Shown: positions 1-11,793, numbered from the stretch's first letter. The stretch: DNA of 64,000 nt from Acanthacorydalis orientalis (GCA_034766995.1 CM068314.1:28281708-28345707), one strand, 5' to 3'. A program made the numbers and translations. The notes: generated by a model not told the origin, from the letters alone.

Positions 1-63
1 TCCATATCATCTGTAACTTGCGAAAGTTGTCAAGCTGTTCAGTCTGATACCGAATTACAATAA
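1..63 (+). CDS. possible 3' end of a coding exon cut by the window edge
   Basis: The first 20 codons in frame 1 are open and end in TAA at 61-63. The short peptide has mixed charged and polar residues with two cysteines (CESC), unlike the YIYI translation of the surrounding repeats. Base composition falls abruptly to AT-rich DNA straight after the stop, as expected of a 3' UTR, and AATAAA-like words follow from about 110. The upstream part lies outside the window, so start, length and family cannot be judged. It could be a chance frame of 20 codons. I do not recognise it. Confidence 0.28.
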   Translation, partial: SISSVTCESCQAVQSDTELQ

Positions 64-237
64 CATTTATTTTATCTCATAAATTTTATAAATTTTACTG
101 TATTTAATAATAAAATATATAAATAATAATAATATGTATGTATGTATATATATATATATATATATTGCACTTTCTTAGTCTAATGTTTATTTTACGACAA
201 ATTGCCTGATCCTTTCCGATTTTCGTTAGTATTCTAG

Positions 238-309
238 TTTTTTGGATACGGTGCGCCCGCTCGAAAACGAAAAAAGCGCCGCGTTAGAAAGTTATATTAT
301 GAAAAATAA
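238..309 (+). CDS. candidate very basic terminal exon
   Basis: After a possible acceptor (TTAGTATTCTAG ending at 237) a 23-codon frame runs to TAA at 307-309. Its core, GAPARKRKKRRVRK, is extremely basic and resembles a nuclear localisation signal or RNA-binding tail. The segment has about half G+C in a roughly one-quarter G+C background. An AATAAA word (305-310) overlaps the stop codon and could serve as a poly(A) signal. If real it would be an alternative or separate 3' exon downstream of the frame ending at 63. It is short, so chance is a serious alternative. Confidence 0.22.
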   Translation, partial: FFGYGAPARKRKKRRVRKLYYEK

Positions 310-313
310 AATA

Positions 314-523
314 CTTACAAAACATAGTCTTTATTAAAAGGAGACAGTTGTATTTTTCTTACCTGAAATAATAAAAAATGTGATTAAAGATAACACAAGA
401 AGAGCAGTGTAAATAATTTGCATTCAGTACGATAAGTAAGTGTTTTTAGATAAGCGAAATTTAGAATCAAGTATTTAATAGTGATATATACATGGCGATA
501 AAATTGTATGTATGTGTATGTAA

Positions 524-566
<43 letters not shown>

Positions 567-1260
567 ATATATAAAAATGAAAATAACAGATTTTTAAGCC
601 TTTTAATAAACCAGTATTTTATAAAAATTGAATAAATCACTAACTAACAATATTATTTCTGAATAATTGCGAAACTAATTTAACTTACAGTTAAGGAAAA
701 ATTAAGAAAATTTAACTCTTATTAACAAAGTATATGTGAGAATAAAGAATTAATAATTAAATACTTCTCAAATGATCGTACATTTTTATAATATATATAA
801 TTCAACTATATTATACAGAAAAAAATCTATCAATGACAACTGTTTTAGTTTGATAATAATAGGCGTTAATCTGAACTTCAACGAAAACTTTTGTTTTTAA
901 TTAATTTTTCTTTCTTTAATTTAGTTTGTAAACAATAACCGCAAAATATTAAAAAAATGTGTATAAAACGCAATTGAAAAAGTAAACTAAATGAAATTTT
1001 ACGATTGAAAAACGTTAGCAAGATTTGGAATTGTAATTAATTAGACGACAAGTAAATAAATATTCGATCGACTTCTACATTAGCTTTAATATCATTTTTG
1101 AATAAATTTAAAATGTTAAAATTCTCATTGAATGTGTACACATTAAGTAAACGACCTTGCCGCACACTAATAACATTTTACAACATAGTTTCATGTAAGC
1201 TTGGAATTGCAAGATATGTTTTTATAGAAGAGAACAATTATAATCAAAGACTATAAATAA
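314..1260. other. AT-rich stretch without recognisable genes
   Basis: Apart from a 32-bp (TA)n array at 529-560 this holds only AT-rich sequence with frequent stops in all frames. I see no exon, RNA gene or repeat boundary that I can support. Confidence 0.6.
529..560. repeat. (TA)n microsatellite
   Basis: Sixteen uninterrupted TA units, preceded by GTATGTATGTG-type degenerate purine-pyrimidine sequence. Confidence 0.95.
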
Positions 1261-1283
1261 CACAATATTCGTGTGTGTGCACG

Positions 1284-1289
<6 letters not shown>

Positions 1290-1368
<79 letters not shown>
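1290..1368. repeat. compound (GT)n/(TA)n microsatellite
   Basis: A short GTGTGTGC/ACGTGTGTGT stretch leads into about 78 bp of almost pure TA. Confidence 0.95.
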
Positions 1369-1372
<4 letters not shown>

Positions 1373-2059
1373 TATGTTTATGAAAGTATGTTTCAAATGT
1401 AAATAGTACAGTAAGTACTTTTATATGTAGTAATATACAATCTATATTCTTTGGAAAAATACAACTTATAGTACGTGTACACTGTTTCTAGGTAATCTTC
1501 AAGTGCAGTTAAGTATTTCAAATTGCATCGTGAAATGTCAAAACATAACATGATAGCGAAAGTAAGTCACGCCATTGATGACTATTAGATTGTGTGTGAA
1601 ATACATTTGACTTTACTTTAAAAAATCTTAAAAGTAACACCTTAGAGACCGCAAAAAATATACAATCTACCGCGTAGGACCGCACTTTTTTATCGAAATT
1701 GCAATTTTTCGCGAAATATACTGAAATCTTTATAACTTTTTTATTTATTAATTTCTATAAAAAATGATTTGTAGGCTAATATGATTTTTCTTTTCATGTT
1801 TAACCACATCCCTCCTATCTGAAGCATATGGACGCCACGCCACACAAATCAGATTAAAAGTTATTTTTTAATTTTTATCGTATGGTTTACGAAATTATCA
1901 ATTGAAAAATTTTGATTATTCTTATACATTAAATGCTGTATATACATACATTGTTATAACATCCAAATTCACAAAATAAAGCAGATCCCAACAAAAAAAA
2001 ACTGTAGCGAACAAAAGTTGCACGAATAATAAAAACATAATTTGGTAACGCTAAGATCT

Positions 2060-2310
2060 TTTCAATTTTCTAAGTCATAAATCATTTGAAATGGGATCCA
2101 GATGTTGTTGGAATGTACGTTTATCAAGAACGTAAACCCCAAAGTCGCCAAATAACATTTTTTTTTCGTTCGCTAAGAGACGACTGTAAGTGCGACTATA
2201 TGCAAAATCGTACTAGCGCGGGACCGGTTATACATGGCTGGATTAAATTTCCGGGTAAACGCGGAACCGTAGTAAACAGGAGAAGCCCCCTACTATTATG
2301 TGTATGTATG
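2060..2310. other. GC-richer island of unknown origin, open in frames on both strands
   Basis: About 230 bp of clearly higher G+C lies just left of three (TA)n arrays and the mariner relic. On the plus strand an ATG-less frame is open from 2086 into the TA repeat. On the minus strand a frame is open from 2218 to its TGA near 2074-2076, with a possible acceptor (CGCACTTACAG) and the plausible tail DFGVYVLDKRTFQQ. Neither frame is recognisable and both cannot be real. It may be a transposon fragment or an exon end. Confidence 0.3.
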
Positions 2311-2317
2311 TATGTGT

Positions 2318-2325
<8 letters not shown>

Positions 2326-2374
<49 letters not shown>
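2326..2374. repeat. (TA)n microsatellite
   Basis: Pure TA run of about 49 bp flanked by CATACA and CGTGTGTG, typical compound dinucleotide edges. Confidence 0.95.
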
Positions 2375-2375
<1 letters not shown>

Positions 2376-2408
2376 GTGTGTGTATCTATGTGTATGTGTA
2401 TGTGTATG

Positions 2409-2414
<6 letters not shown>

Positions 2415-2450
<36 letters not shown>
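2415..2450. repeat. (TA)n microsatellite
   Basis: Pure TA run of about 36 bp. Its right edge continues directly into GGTGGTAGAAAAATAAAG, which resembles the left end of the neighbouring mariner relic. Confidence 0.95.
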
Positions 2451-2454
<4 letters not shown>

Positions 2455-2515
2455 GGTAGAAAAATAAAGAGGGTTTTATTTCTATATTTAAGCACAGTGA
2501 GCAGGAGGCGGAACC

Positions 2516-2518
<3 letters not shown>

Positions 2519-2584
<66 letters not shown>
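2519..2584. repeat. (TA)n microsatellite abutting a mariner left end
   Basis: About 66 bp of pure TA. A mariner-like terminal sequence begins immediately to its right, consistent with the TA target-site preference of this transposon superfamily. Confidence 0.95.
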
Positions 2585-2587
<3 letters not shown>

Positions 2588-3135
2588 TGGTAGGAAAATA
2601 ATTGCGTTTTTTTGAATTCTTATTTTATTTTTTCAATGAAAGTGTTATTTCATCGTGTTTATGATAATATCATTTTAAAGTGCATTATTCGATCTGGAGT
2701 TTGGTAACATCGACTTCGGTTGAATTATTAATCTTGCTTCAAATTCGGCTATTGAATTGAAGATGGAAAAGAAGCAAATAAGAGCATTTTTTTATGAGTT
2801 CGAAACGAGTGGTAAAGCAGCAGAAACTGCTTGTAAACCAAACGACGCTTTTAGTGTGGTTACTGTTAAAGAATGTACGGTGCAATGGTGGTTCTAAAAA
2901 CTTCGTGCCCGAGATGTGAGCCTTGAAGATTAAGAGGGTCGCGGAAGTCTTTCACTTTGTAACGATCAACTGAAGGCGTTAGCTGAATCAGAACCACTCG
3001 CAATTCGAGAGCTTGCACAAAAGTAAGCATTAGTTATACAATAGTACTCGACCACTTAAAACAGCTAGGAAAATCATAAAGGAGAAAAATGTATATGGAT
3101 TTGAAGGTCATAAACGGAAATTATTTTTCAACCAA

Positions 3136-3140
<5 letters not shown>
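2583..3140 (+). mobile_element. decayed mariner element, cecropia-subfamily (Hsmar1-like)
   Basis: The left end, GTGGTAGGAAAATAATTGCG followed by a T-run, matches the known terminal-repeat style of Hsmar1-type mariners (a TTGGTGCAAAAGTAATTGCGG-like end). The N-terminal part of a mariner transposase follows at 2763, at the usual distance for a mariner 5' UTR. Homology can be followed to about 3080-3120; then a (TA)n array starts and I cannot find the catalytic core or a matching right terminal repeat. The element is therefore 3'-truncated or its right half has decayed. It lies in TA-rich DNA as expected from TA insertion. Confidence 0.8.
2763..3025 (+). pseudogene. mariner transposase N-terminal remnant with three in-frame stops
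   Basis: The frame opens with MEKKQIRAFFYEFETSGKAA and continues through an AETAC...AFSVVTVKECTVQWWF block to LRARDVSLED, NDQLKALAE and IRELAQK. This is the helix-turn-helix DNA-binding domain of mariner transposases (order MEKKQIRA, KAAET, TVQWWFKKF, GDESLEDEE, NDQLRA). In-frame TAA codons fall at 2895-2897, about 2930 and about 3023, and the SGRP segment is disturbed. Further decayed homology (LDHLKQLGK, about 3040-3072) follows. The DDD catalytic domain is missing, so the copy cannot encode an active enzyme. Family assignment is firm; subfamily comes from the N-terminus and end sequence. Confidence 0.85.

Positions 3141-3210
<70 letters not shown>
3140..3210. repeat. (TA)n microsatellite
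   Basis: About 71 bp of pure TA that cuts off the recognisable mariner homology on its left. Confidence 0.95.
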
Positions 3211-3213
<3 letters not shown>

Positions 3214-4020
3214 TTTAAAACTGACGGTAAAGCATATTTTCGCATTCTTAAATATTACAGAATTCGTGAAACAGCATTTTCTTGGCAACAGAATTATAAT
3301 TATGTTCACTTTCCTGCTTTTTCTTAGAAGATATCAGAATGATAACTACTTTAGTTAAGCATTCCGGTATCTAGAGTCTTATTAAAAAATAAGTACAGTA
3401 GGATAACATTTATGCTTATATTGTTATCCGTGCTTTGGCTCACTATTCTATAGGAAGATAAAATGTTCAAAATTTAATATTTTCTGCAAAATTAACAAAA
3501 TAACTCATAATGTTAAAATATATTACATACACAATATAGTACGATTATTACTTTTTTATTATTTTTGGAGAATTTGTAATTTTGTTAATCATGAATTATT
3601 AAAAATGTAAAATAAATAGAAAGTCGTGTTTTATTTTATTATTATTATGGAATAAGTTATAATATGAATATAATAATGTATCTCGTGTAGTGAATTAAAT
3701 AACATATTACATAAATACAAATTATGTTAAACAGAATACACGATACAGATACAAATACAGATAGAAATGACGATAATCCGCACTAAAATCACAATACCTT
3801 CATGCTTAATAAACTGTCACTACTTTCAATACAATTTCATAATCATTATTATAAAAAATGAATGTCTACATTGCTAATATGTTTACAATCATTTCAATAT
3901 AATCATTTATAGACCTCAGTGTCATCTGAAACATGCCAATAAATTGGTGTTAAACAATACATGTACAATAGACAATTTGGCATTGTTTATCAAATTTTAA
4001 AGATAGTTTTACTTTCACTC
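3211..4020. other. AT-rich stretch without recognisable genes
   Basis: I see no splice-flanked frame, RNA gene or transposon boundary here. The short open frame entering from the TA array at 3089-3358 is a by-product of the repeat. Confidence 0.55.
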
Positions 4021-4023
4021 AAT

Positions 4024-4099
4024 ACCGGTAATTTTCGAATAGATATAACGGTGATCTCTGACACGATTATATGAAGGTCGTGGGTTCAAATATTTTACA
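4024..4099 (+). pseudogene. decayed tRNA-like sequence (tRNA-Arg-like) or SINE head
   Basis: The order of GAATAGATATAACG, GATCTCTGAC, and AAGGTCGTGGGTTCAAAT matches the D-loop to T-loop layout of animal tRNA-Arg genes (AATGGATAA, GCGTCTGAC, GAAG, GGGTTCGAATCC). GGTTCAAAT is a B-box-like Pol III element. The T-stem 3' half (ATTTT) does not pair with GTGGG and the acceptor stem is not recoverable, so it is not a functional tRNA. Either a tRNA pseudogene or the head of an old tRNA-derived SINE. Confidence 0.38.
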
Positions 4100-4636
4100 A
4101 GTTTTCGTTTTCTTTTTGTTTATCTACACGGTATGTTCTGATGAGAATTAATGCAATTCAAGTTTCTATTTTATTATTTGATTCACGGTGGTTTAACTTA
4201 CTCAATGATTGTTTTAAAAACTGATTTTATAAATAAACTTCAATACAAAATTTACACGATTTTGTAATATTATGTATTTAATAAATATATTTCTTAATTT
4301 GAAATATTTTAGGCGATGAATTCGTCATCGTCCGATTAAACAGTGATATAAGATATAAACACTCTTGAAGCAAATACATATAGTGCAATAAATTCAAAAT
4401 ATCTTATTTCTGATTTTCTACATATGTGACAAAATACATGTACGATTTATCATCATATACAAGATTATAGAGAATTTAATATTGACCCCAAAACATCAAC
4501 TACCAGTATGACAGTCTTAACAACATACTTGTTATAAATATTTATGTTATGTAGTGATAACGATAAGCAACTTTCAATTTAACATGTTACAAGTGACCTA
4601 TAACAAATATCTCTCGTGTGTTATTACTTGAAATTT

Positions 4637-4815
4637 ATGTAACATCCGTTTGCAAGAGGAAGTGAGCGAAAAAATAATACTGCAACGCTTGAAATCAGCG
4701 CCTATGTATACAGATCGGCGTGAGATAATATTGAACAGCAAAAGTGATGTTTTAATCTTATACTATTGGACAATTTCCAAATGGGTATTCATATATGCAT
4801 TGTTCTCAGTTTTTT
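4637..4815 (+). other. unexplained open frame in a GC-richer pocket
   Basis: After an in-frame TGA, about 59 codons are open, including a protein-like stretch around QEEVSEKIILQRLKSA. There is no upstream ATG in frame and no clear acceptor. I do not recognise it. It could be a remnant of a mobile-element protein or chance. Confidence 0.18.
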
Positions 4816-5149
4816 AAGATGTTTGTAAAACGTATTCTTTCGGCGGCTTAAAGTGCATTTAGATAAGTGTTAAATAACACGTACTCTCTCTATGCAGATT
4901 AAATCGTCCGTTAATGGTTATAAATGTCCTTGCTGATAAGTTACTTATACTTTTTTGAAAGTTTTTTTATTAAGGAAGCTGTCCAATTTTGAAACATTAT
5001 TTTTATTTTCATGCATTTAGTACGATACAAATGAATTTGCATATAGGTGTGAACATATATATTTTTTGTTTTAATTATATGTATAACTGAGTTCATCAGG
5101 TAATTAAAAATAAATAAAATTATTACAAAATACAATTTGGTAAATGTAG

Positions 5150-6320
5150 ATGGACAAACTTACAAATCCGAGTATCTTTTCTTCATCTCTTTTTCAGTAA
5201 GTTAATAAATACAAACAAAATACTTGAAAAATTTGGAGATCTAAGAACAAAATTAATAATACAAAAATAATATTAAGAAAATTGTTTCAGTGATGTGAAA
5301 AAAAACTATACATAAAAAAATATGGTATACTGATTACAAAATATGAAAAAATACATTAAAATATTTGACCAATTTCGCAAAATTTGTTAAAAGATTTACG
5401 AAACTAGTAGTTACTTTATTGAATATAGATTTAATAGTTTATAAACCTGTATTGAATCGCATGATCCGTTAAACTAGTATGTCAACAACCTCTGTTTTAA
5501 AATTAATATTTAGTGAAGGCAAATATTTAAACAAATATCCGTAAAAGACAAAAACAATTAGAATGCGTTTTTGAAATCACAAAAAAAAATTTTAACTTTC
5601 AAGTTCTGGAAAAAAATCTCTATTTATCTAAAAAAACCTAATATCATTCGATTATAATGACAATTTCAAAGTTTGTTTAATGGTGAGACAATTTTTAGCA
5701 TTTTTTTTACAATTTTTACAAATGAAACAGAATCTAATTAAACCTTAATTAAAACAAAAAACTTGAAAGCAAAAAAAAAAAACTGCAAATATACATTTTT
5801 ATATCACATTTATTTTCAAAATAGAAACATACTACTTGACTCATTTTTATAATTCAATTTTTTCTCTTCAAATCTGAAGGTTTGAAAAAATCTAATTTTA
5901 ATATGAGTAAAAATAATTTTAACATTAATTTAAAATAGAAAGTTAAAAAACAATTACGTATTTATATATTCAATAAATATCATATTCAACAAATTAATTT
6001 AAATAAGCAATAAATTAACTATTATTAAATAAACTCAACAAATTAATTATTAATCAATATTTTATTTGAATTTATTTAAAATAACCACAAGTTTAATAAA
6101 ATAAAAATTTTTTTTAAATACTTTTTAATTTGTGATATTTAGAATTATTTTGTACTATAGATCATCTATATAGTTTATTTTTTTACATATTAGTTATTTT
6201 TTACTTGTCTCTAGGTTAAAAATATGAATTTTCAACTAGTTGTTGACATATAAAATATTTAATACAATATCCCTTAGAAAGATTTTATAATTATTTGTAT
6301 CTATTGTATATGCGTGTGTG
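5150..6320. other. AT-rich, A-tract-rich stretch without recognisable genes
   Basis: Long runs of A and T and stop codons in all frames; nothing that I can support as a feature. Confidence 0.6.
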
Positions 6321-6324
6321 CATA

Positions 6325-6327
<3 letters not shown>

Positions 6328-6382
<55 letters not shown>
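6328..6382. repeat. (TA)n microsatellite
   Basis: About 54 bp of TA after GTGTGTGCATATGCA. Confidence 0.95.
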
Positions 6383-6387
<5 letters not shown>

Positions 6388-7574
6388 GTATTAAAAACAG
6401 CTATTTTTTTTAATATTAATTGACTAATAAACAAACCACTAACTACTGTTAACTTAACAGTTAAAAATATAACAGAGAAATATTAATTGATTTTAATTCA
6501 GAGAACATCATATTCTGTTATAACTTTTTTAACTTTTAAATAGTATGTAAACAATTGAAGTGCACAAAATAATATGAGATATTACATGATTAAATTAAGA
6601 ATGGGTTCTAAAATAAATGGATTCGCTCATCTGGCTTGCTGCTGTGAACCAGTAATACACAGGTGAAGTAATATATTTATGAAACGTAATATTACACTAC
6701 AAACATAAATTACTAAGAAATATTCTTTTGTAATTGTAATAAAAGCATTTACTAGTCTGAAAAAGCCAACAAAATTAACAATATTCAAGAATTAAAAGTA
6801 TACATTTAAAACAAGACAATTATTTATTGATAACCGTCAGTGGTTGTTTAAAAAATAAATCGAATTTGAATTAAGTATCACAGGAAACATCAGCTTTGCG
6901 ATATACCTTCAGACAATTAATACAAATATTTCAAGTTTTATAAATATTTGAAATATGTCAACCTTAATACATTGCTTACATTAAATTCTAAATGAAATGT
7001 ATGAACAGACACCTATGTCAACATGAATGTTAACATGTATTAGTCAATTAATTAAATACATTTTTTAGTACTATATTTGCCAAGTTTTAAATGTTATTAT
7101 TGAGAAATCAAGTACATAAAAAAATAGATTTAAAAATGTACATATTTAAAGTAATATTTAATATAAAATGTTAGAAAATATAAATTAAAATAAAAGAAGA
7201 CAAAACAATATTATTTTATTATATAAAATATTAGAAAATTGTTTTATTTTTTATTTATACTTTGAAATTTTCGACTATTCTAGATGGCATTTATTTATTG
7301 TTTTGATGACGACGTGGTGAATGATGTCAATATGGCTATACTTAATAAATAACGATGGTTTCATTTTGCTTTTACAAAATGAATGTATTTTTATATAATT
7401 CGTTACTAATTTTATAACATGATTGCATATATAAAAAAATATAAACATTTATTAAATCGAAAAAGTTATTTTTTATCAAATGTAGAAAAGTACATTCAAC
7501 AAACTTTAAACATAAAATATTTAGGTGGAAAGTCACATAATCTGTAATTTAATGTCAAAAACTAAAATTAACCA

Positions 7575-7600
7575 ATATATATATATATATATATATATAT
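7575..7600. repeat. (TA)n microsatellite
   Basis: About 26 bp of pure TA. Confidence 0.9.
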
Positions 7601-7719
7601 TGAGCAAATGTACGAAAGAGAAAGCACATCTATTTAAAATAAAAAAATGTACACAAATAAAAAATATTTAGTCTGAAATTCGTTTCACTCTTTATTAATT
7701 CTATAAATTTTTGACAAAT

Positions 7720-7777
7720 TCATAGGTCATCAGCGTGATAAATAGGCATGTCTTGTGGCATTTGACCCGCTTCTATG
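7720..7777 (-). CDS. candidate terminal exon (3' end of a minus-strand gene)
   Basis: On the minus strand a strong acceptor, CGTTCACCTGTTTCAG, is followed by one base and 18 codons, IEAGQMPQDMPIYHADDL, then TGA at 7722-7720. AATAAA (minus strand, about 7696-7691) lies roughly 25 bases past the stop and fits a poly(A) signal. The exon joins in frame to the upstream candidate exon at 8000-8100 through a 222-bp intron with GT and AG ends. The combined C-terminus is hydrophilic, with no domain that I recognise. Support comes from acceptor quality, phase agreement, poly(A) signal and composition; the family is unknown. A homology search with the joined peptide would decide it. Confidence 0.45.
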
Positions 7778-7999
7778 CTGAAACAGGTGAACGTTTGTTT
7801 CTAGTGACCTAGGTGTGTCAGTAAACAGATAATTTGTTGCAGAAAAGCTTTTATTTCTTCATTTTAACACATACACGTTTATGAAATTATAGTGCACAAT
7901 GTGTATTTATTTATATGCATTTTGTTTAACATGTCATTTAGAGTTGTATAGCGTTATTTTGTGTTGTCTACATCGTCCAAACAAATTTACTTTAATTAC

Positions 8000-8100
8000 T
8001 TACGGATATCGTCAAGTGTACGTTTGAATACAGAATTAAATGAATTTTCACTTTCGGATAAATAATTATTTACTACTATGCAATTGCATAATTTCTGATT
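8000..8100 (-). CDS. candidate penultimate exon of the same minus-strand gene
   Basis: A minus-strand frame opens after TTTAGTATAG (acceptor-like, AG just above 8100) and runs 33 codons plus two bases to a donor CGTAA|GTAATT at 8000. The peptide includes NNYLSESENSFNSVFKRTLD, a Ser/Asn-rich acidic-to-basic segment unlike random AT translation. Splicing to 7777 restores an Asn codon and keeps the frame open to the TGA. A better-looking donor GTAAGT begins three bases earlier, but it would put a TAG straight after the junction, so I prefer the GTAATT site. Upstream exons are not found in this window. Function unknown. Confidence 0.4.
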
Positions 8101-8135
8101 CTATACTAAATTACATTCCAAAATGTACTTGGGTC

Positions 8136-8139
<4 letters not shown>

Positions 8140-8165
<26 letters not shown>
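8140..8165. repeat. (TA)n microsatellite
   Basis: About 26 bp of pure TA, just upstream (minus sense) of the candidate exon at 8000-8100. Confidence 0.9.
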
Positions 8166-8166
<1 letters not shown>

Positions 8167-8458
8167 ACAAAAAAATTTACTTGTATAAACAAAAACAATA
8201 AATGAATTAGTATTATAACCATTCTTTTAGAAAATAGTATAAAATTAATACCATTAAAAATTAAAACGTATTAAAAAAATAATACCCCCAACATTTATCT
8301 CTAAGAGCTTCAAAATTAAATGTCTTCAAGAATATTAAAAAAATTAATGCAATTTCTATTAGCAGTTCTGTGAAAGTAAAACTTTTAATCTTTGAAACAT
8401 GCAGAGATATGGGAAAAATATATTTGAAATAAGACATCTGAATAGAATTTTAATAAAC

Positions 8459-8461
<3 letters not shown>

Positions 8462-8496
<35 letters not shown>
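8462..8496. repeat. (TA)n microsatellite
   Basis: About 35 bp of pure TA. Confidence 0.95.
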
Positions 8497-8499
<3 letters not shown>

Positions 8500-8501
<2 letters not shown>

Positions 8502-10165
8502 TATTTAAAAAGGTAAAAGAAAATATATAATTTCTATTAAAATACAGTTATTTAAGACTATATACAAATACGCTCCAACGCTTAAATCAAGTTATTAATT
8601 AACATTAAAACGTTATCAATACAATTTAACAAGTATAATAGAATACCGACAATTTAATATTTAATGTAGAAAAATAACTCGAATTTAAGATGTTTCACAC
8701 CGACTTTTAATTCACGTAATAAAAGTCAAATGAATTGTATCTTCCAAATTAAAAAAAAAAATAAAACAATTTTATACTCATATCATTTTTTAAAAAAAAC
8801 ATGCAAATATTAAGTCATAAATATTAGGAATTCAATGAATCTACAGCATCATGTTTGAAATTTATATACAAAATATACAAACTTTAATGCTACTTTAAAA
8901 ATGTTTTAAAAAAATAACTAATAAACATCTCTACCGAACCATTTCTAGATCTACCGTTTTTTACGTAGGCAAATTTCAAGACTGATTTTTTAGCAATATC
9001 ACTGTTTATTTTCTTTCGTAAATATGCCTACATGTGAACGGACATGAACTGAACCTGATTTAAGTAGGTGTGGACTATAGCTAGTTCAAAAATGTGCTAC
9101 AAGGAAGTGTTTATCAATATAATTCACGATAGGTGAAAATCTGTTCTCATTTTATATACTAGGTTGTATACGTGTCTGCACATACATAATGTTAATCTTA
9201 GTTCAAATTATTTCGTAAGACTTTTAAAATATGGATAAAAAACACACAGAGGAAGCGTACTAATTGAATATTACTCATCTAAAAGTTTCACATACTAATG
9301 AGACCGGCATACATACTAAACAAGCGTACGTTTAGTTAGCATTAGAAAATGAATTGTTAATAACAGTTAAAAATTCTACTTTTTTAATTGTTTATACTAA
9401 TGGTCGGAAACTAAAAAAAAAAAATAACACTAATTATTTTCATAATGACTTCATTAACAAATGTGCATTTTACTTTTGTATCTATTTAGATAATTTTATC
9501 TTTATCACTATTAAAAATGTAGAATTATAAAAAAAATATTTTTTTAATTGTAAATAAACTCGAACTCTATAATAGAGAGCGCTGCGAAACCTACTCCATA
9601 CTTTCTCGATATCACAGTTGCTCACTATATCACTTATATAAGCAAATTTCACCTACATATTTATTGACATTTTATTTTAGATTACCATCTAAATCTTCTA
9701 TACAAAACCTAGTAAGAATCGTAAGATATGTTACACAATAAAAAATAAAATAACAAAGCTGGTAAAAATTAAATAGAACATGCACAGACATCCAGAAACA
9801 GTTTTAGGTGAAACATTATTTTTATTCTTGCATTATTTACTGAATCTGTAATTATGGCATTCAAAATCAATTCACTTGCGTTCACTTGAACTCCATTTTC
9901 TTATTCTTAATTAGGTGTACAATACATATTTTATAAGAAAAAACTTTTAATTGCACCCTTATTTCATAAATTAATTTTTCATCCACTCCTTATCCATAAA
10001 AACTATTTGTAATTTGTGGAACGAGTGAAAAAATTAATTGTAAAACTCAATTTAGAGGCTACAAACATAACCACGCTGTAAATTGATCTTACACTGAGAT
10101 TTAAAAATGCCTGATTTATATTCGATAATTTTTTATATATTTGTTTTATATTTATACCCTCTAAA
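8500..10165. other. AT-rich stretch with minor GC-richer pockets only
   Basis: Slightly GC-richer pockets at 8935-9070 and 9560-9640 are open in short frames but lack convincing splice context. Nothing else that I can support. Confidence 0.5.
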
Positions 10166-10167
10166 TA

Positions 10168-10171
<4 letters not shown>

Positions 10172-10209
<38 letters not shown>
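10172..10209. repeat. (TA)n microsatellite
   Basis: About 38 bp of pure TA. Confidence 0.95.
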
Positions 10210-10212
<3 letters not shown>

Positions 10213-10856
10213 TTAGTGCGGAATTAGTTGATTCTAAAGTAAAAGTATATTTATTTTACATACATATCTTAAAAATATCAAACGAGAAAACTCGACAGCA
10301 ATTAATTAAACAAATTAGAGATGTTCATATACTATACAAAACTAAAGAGATATGTAACTTGTATAATGGACAAAACAAACCTTATAAAAAGTATGCTTCA
10401 ATTTGTATATAGCTCTCAGATTCCTCGATTTTGCATAATAAAAATATTTAACAAACAATGTAAAACAATATAATATTTAAATCAATTAAAAAACTTGAAT
10501 TATGTATGTAATAACTTTGTTGCTGAAAGTAATAAATAATACACGAATTTCATATAAAATATTTTACTTGAAACAGAATTAAATCATTTCATTTAAGTAA
10601 TTATCTCTAAATGTATATATTTGATATAATTGATATGCTTCTGTAAGTTCATAGATAATTTGCTTTGGTAAAGAAATGCAGATGATTACATAGATTAAAA
10701 TTGTGTAATGTCTTATTGAGAATGTTTACCAGAGAAATGATACATGTAATTGAGAAAATAAAGTTGATATTTTCACATAAATGCATATACAATTATTTAT
10801 TATTTTCTTACGATACGTTAAGTTTTTTTTTAATAAAATATTGATTTTTAAAAATG

Positions 10857-10857
<1 letters not shown>

Positions 10858-10935
<78 letters not shown>
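10858..10935. repeat. (TA)n microsatellite
   Basis: About 75 bp of TA with one TGTA interruption near the right end. Confidence 0.95.
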
Positions 10936-11379
10936 CGTTTTTTTTAAGTCAAATATTGTTTATAATGAAAGTTCTTGTAAATAAATAAAAAATATTTAAA
11001 TGACTTGTGATTTGCAATTCACTTCAATTGTCTTTTTCACTGGAACAAAATATTTCTAAAATTGTTATTCAATAGAAAATAATACAAAAATCACTAATGT
11101 TAAAATAATACTACCAGAAACTAGTTCTAAATAAGACCTTCACGGTAGATGAATACGTCCTTTACTGGAAGATAACATATTAATGTAACTGTATATGATC
11201 GACCATTAACTAAATAATATAATTGCTTAAAACTATTTTTAAAGTGAAACACATCTATGAGATATACCATGTGCATCGAACCATTAAACATCCGAATAAA
11301 AAATACTGGTAACTTATACAGTTAAGTAGTAAAATAAATTGTATAATCGTTCGATCAGCTATATATAAACACGTGTGTG

Positions 11380-11406
11380 AATATATATATACATATACAT
11401 ATATAT

Positions 11407-11451
<45 letters not shown>

Positions 11452-11452
11452 C
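11380..11452. repeat. compound (TA)n/(AC)n/(TA)n microsatellite
   Basis: TA units interrupted by ACATATAC, then seven to eight AC units, then a 28-bp TA run. Confidence 0.95.
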
Positions 11453-11715
11453 AGTAATAACAATAATAATTATTAACAAAAGTCTGTCATTATTTAATAC
11501 ACTTTAAAAATTCCATATTAGATATCTTAAAAGAAAATTTAGAGGATGTATCATCACAATATACTTACAATATGTCAATATTTTGAATGTGTTTTTGTTT
11601 ATTAATTTTAATTAGTCCTAAATGTGTATTTTTCACTTTTATTCATTGATCACAATACAAGTACATAGCAATAAAATGCTTAGAACTTGAAAATTTAAAA
11701 AAATGAAACTAATTT

Positions 11716-11793
<78 letters not shown>

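Noticed and set aside
2086..2495. Long open frames on both strands ending or starting in (YI)n
   Set aside because: Two thirds of each frame is translation of TA repeats, which lack stops in the TAT/ATA frames. Only the GC-richer island itself is kept, as an unknown.
7285..7353. 22-codon ATG frame MAFIYCFDDDVVNDVN... after an acceptor-like TATTCTAG
   Set aside because: Suggestive but short and without a second line of evidence.
11716..11732. (CT)n run as a splice polypyrimidine tract
   Set aside because: It passes straight into a TA array with no AG-bounded open frame.
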